A program made the position numbers and the translations under genes. The notes below the pieces were generated by a model that was not told where the DNA came from, did no database searches, and was given only the letters and a program-made list of their open reading frames with translations. Shown piece by piece: positions 31,959-32,272 of a stretch of DNA of 32,272 nucleotides. Positions within the stretch are counted from its first letter, which is position 1. Each line of letters begins with the position of its first letter. This DNA comes from Candidatus Bathyarchaeota archaeon (lineage in GTDB: Archaea > Thermoproteota > Bathyarchaeia > Bathyarchaeales > Bathycorpusculaceae): the NCBI GenBank assembly GCA_903901015.1, contig CAIUPH010000014.1, positions 1-32,272 on the forward strand, written 5' to 3'.

Positions 31959-32168
31959 ATGACCCAAAACCAAATGGAACCCCAAGAAGACCTACTCGTG
32001 TCATTGACGCTCCACAACTTCAGCGCTGAAATGCTAAAAGAATTCGCCCTAAAGATTGTCAAGCCCTACTTCGGCGGCAACATGAACGAGGCGATGAGAC
32101 GCTTGATGGAAAAAGCCATATCTGAAGAAACAATGGTAAATCAAGCTGTAGTAGAAACAAAAGGTTAA
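31959..32168 (+). CDS. Hypothetical 69-residue helical protein
   Basis: ATG at 31959 starts LLVSLTLHNFSAEMLKEFAL, followed by IVKPYFGGNMNEAMRRLMEK. The strand-helix-helix order with a Gly-Asn turn suggests a ribbon-helix-helix-like fold similar to the small proteins near 5076 and 21336, but identity is not secure. Divergent from the DCD-like gene across about 68 bases. Confidence 0.55.
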   Translation: MTQNQMEPQEDLLVSLTLHNFSAEMLKEFALKIVKPYFGGNMNEAMRRLMEKAISEETMVNQAVVETKG

Positions 32169-32216
32169 CCTCCAAACTTTAAAAAAATAAGAAAAAAACG
32201 CGTTCGGTCAAGTAAT

Positions 32217-32272
32217 CTACACTCGTATTGCCGCCCGCATCACCAACGTCGAGTTGCCGCTTTCGGTTATCA
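32217..32272 (-). CDS. Partial C-terminus of an unidentified protein
   Basis: The minus strand is open from the window edge to a TAG at 32219-32217 and reads ITESGNSTLVMRAAIRV. Eighteen residues are too few to assign a family. The T-rich tract after the stop (32180-32199, minus strand) could end its transcript. Confidence 0.4.
   Translation of the reverse strand, partial: ITESGNSTLVMRAAIRV

Overview
This window looks like the chromosome of an anaerobic archaeon, most likely a member of the Bathyarchaeia. That placement is inferred from gene content and style, not from a marker tree. The archaeal signs are TATA-type promoters with short or absent leaders, a tRNA-Tyr gene with bulge-helix-bulge introns, archaeal Trm1, a TrmB-family regulator, THEP1 NTPase, a PEF-type C-terminal sorting signal and many TTG/GTG starts. 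No rRNA and no CRISPR array are visible.

Layout. (1) 1-7100 is an accessory region. It holds the 5' end of a zinc-finger gene at the left edge, a surface-protein gene interrupted by an in-frame TAG and flanked by two copies of a 55-bp repeat, a PEF-anchored surface protein, a mini zinc-ribbon gene, a clear DpnI-family restriction endonuclease with an apparent ATT start, a small HExxH metallopeptidase, a hairpin-rich non-coding stretch, several tiny plasmid-like genes and a tyrosine recombinase. (2) 7110-9578 holds a TrmB/CBS regulator and RNase HII. (3) 10008-14448 is the most interesting block: dsrE-like, tusA-like, a double-cubane (HgdB-type) reductase and selD on the minus strand, divergent from a LysR regulator, then a Rieske ferredoxin. 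It reads as a selenium/sulfur trafficking and reductase cassette. (4) 14449-18330 has small genes, an LPG-synthase/UPF0104 membrane protein, a GNAT acetyltransferase, a decayed IS transposase, and a tRNA-Tyr gene with two introns, one in the anticodon stem. (5) 18452-25562 is housekeeping: phosphofructokinase, a GT4 glycosyltransferase, flavodoxin, THEP1, Trm1, ProC and a HAD phosphatase. (6) 25957-32272 has a broken surface-protein gene, a minus-strand set (Cys-rich Lrp regulator, metallo-beta-lactamase fold enzyme, SPASM radical SAM) facing a NifX-like cluster-binding protein, TrmO, OsmC, a DCD-like protein and small zinc or ribbon-helix-helix-like proteins.

A two-unit intergenic repeat family occurs twice (9713-9966 and 21675-21800). 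One copy carries a 127-bp insertion with imperfect terminal inverted repeats and a 6-bp GGATCC duplication.

How the genes may work together: SelD would make selenophosphate from selenide. The TusA-like and DsrE-like proteins are persulfide/perselenide carrier folds, and the double-cubane protein is a low-potential reductase, so LysR may control selenium delivery to an unknown acceptor. The second redox locus (26926-30127) combines a thiol-rich regulator with a radical SAM enzyme and a metallocluster carrier. Both proposals are inference from gene order and motifs.
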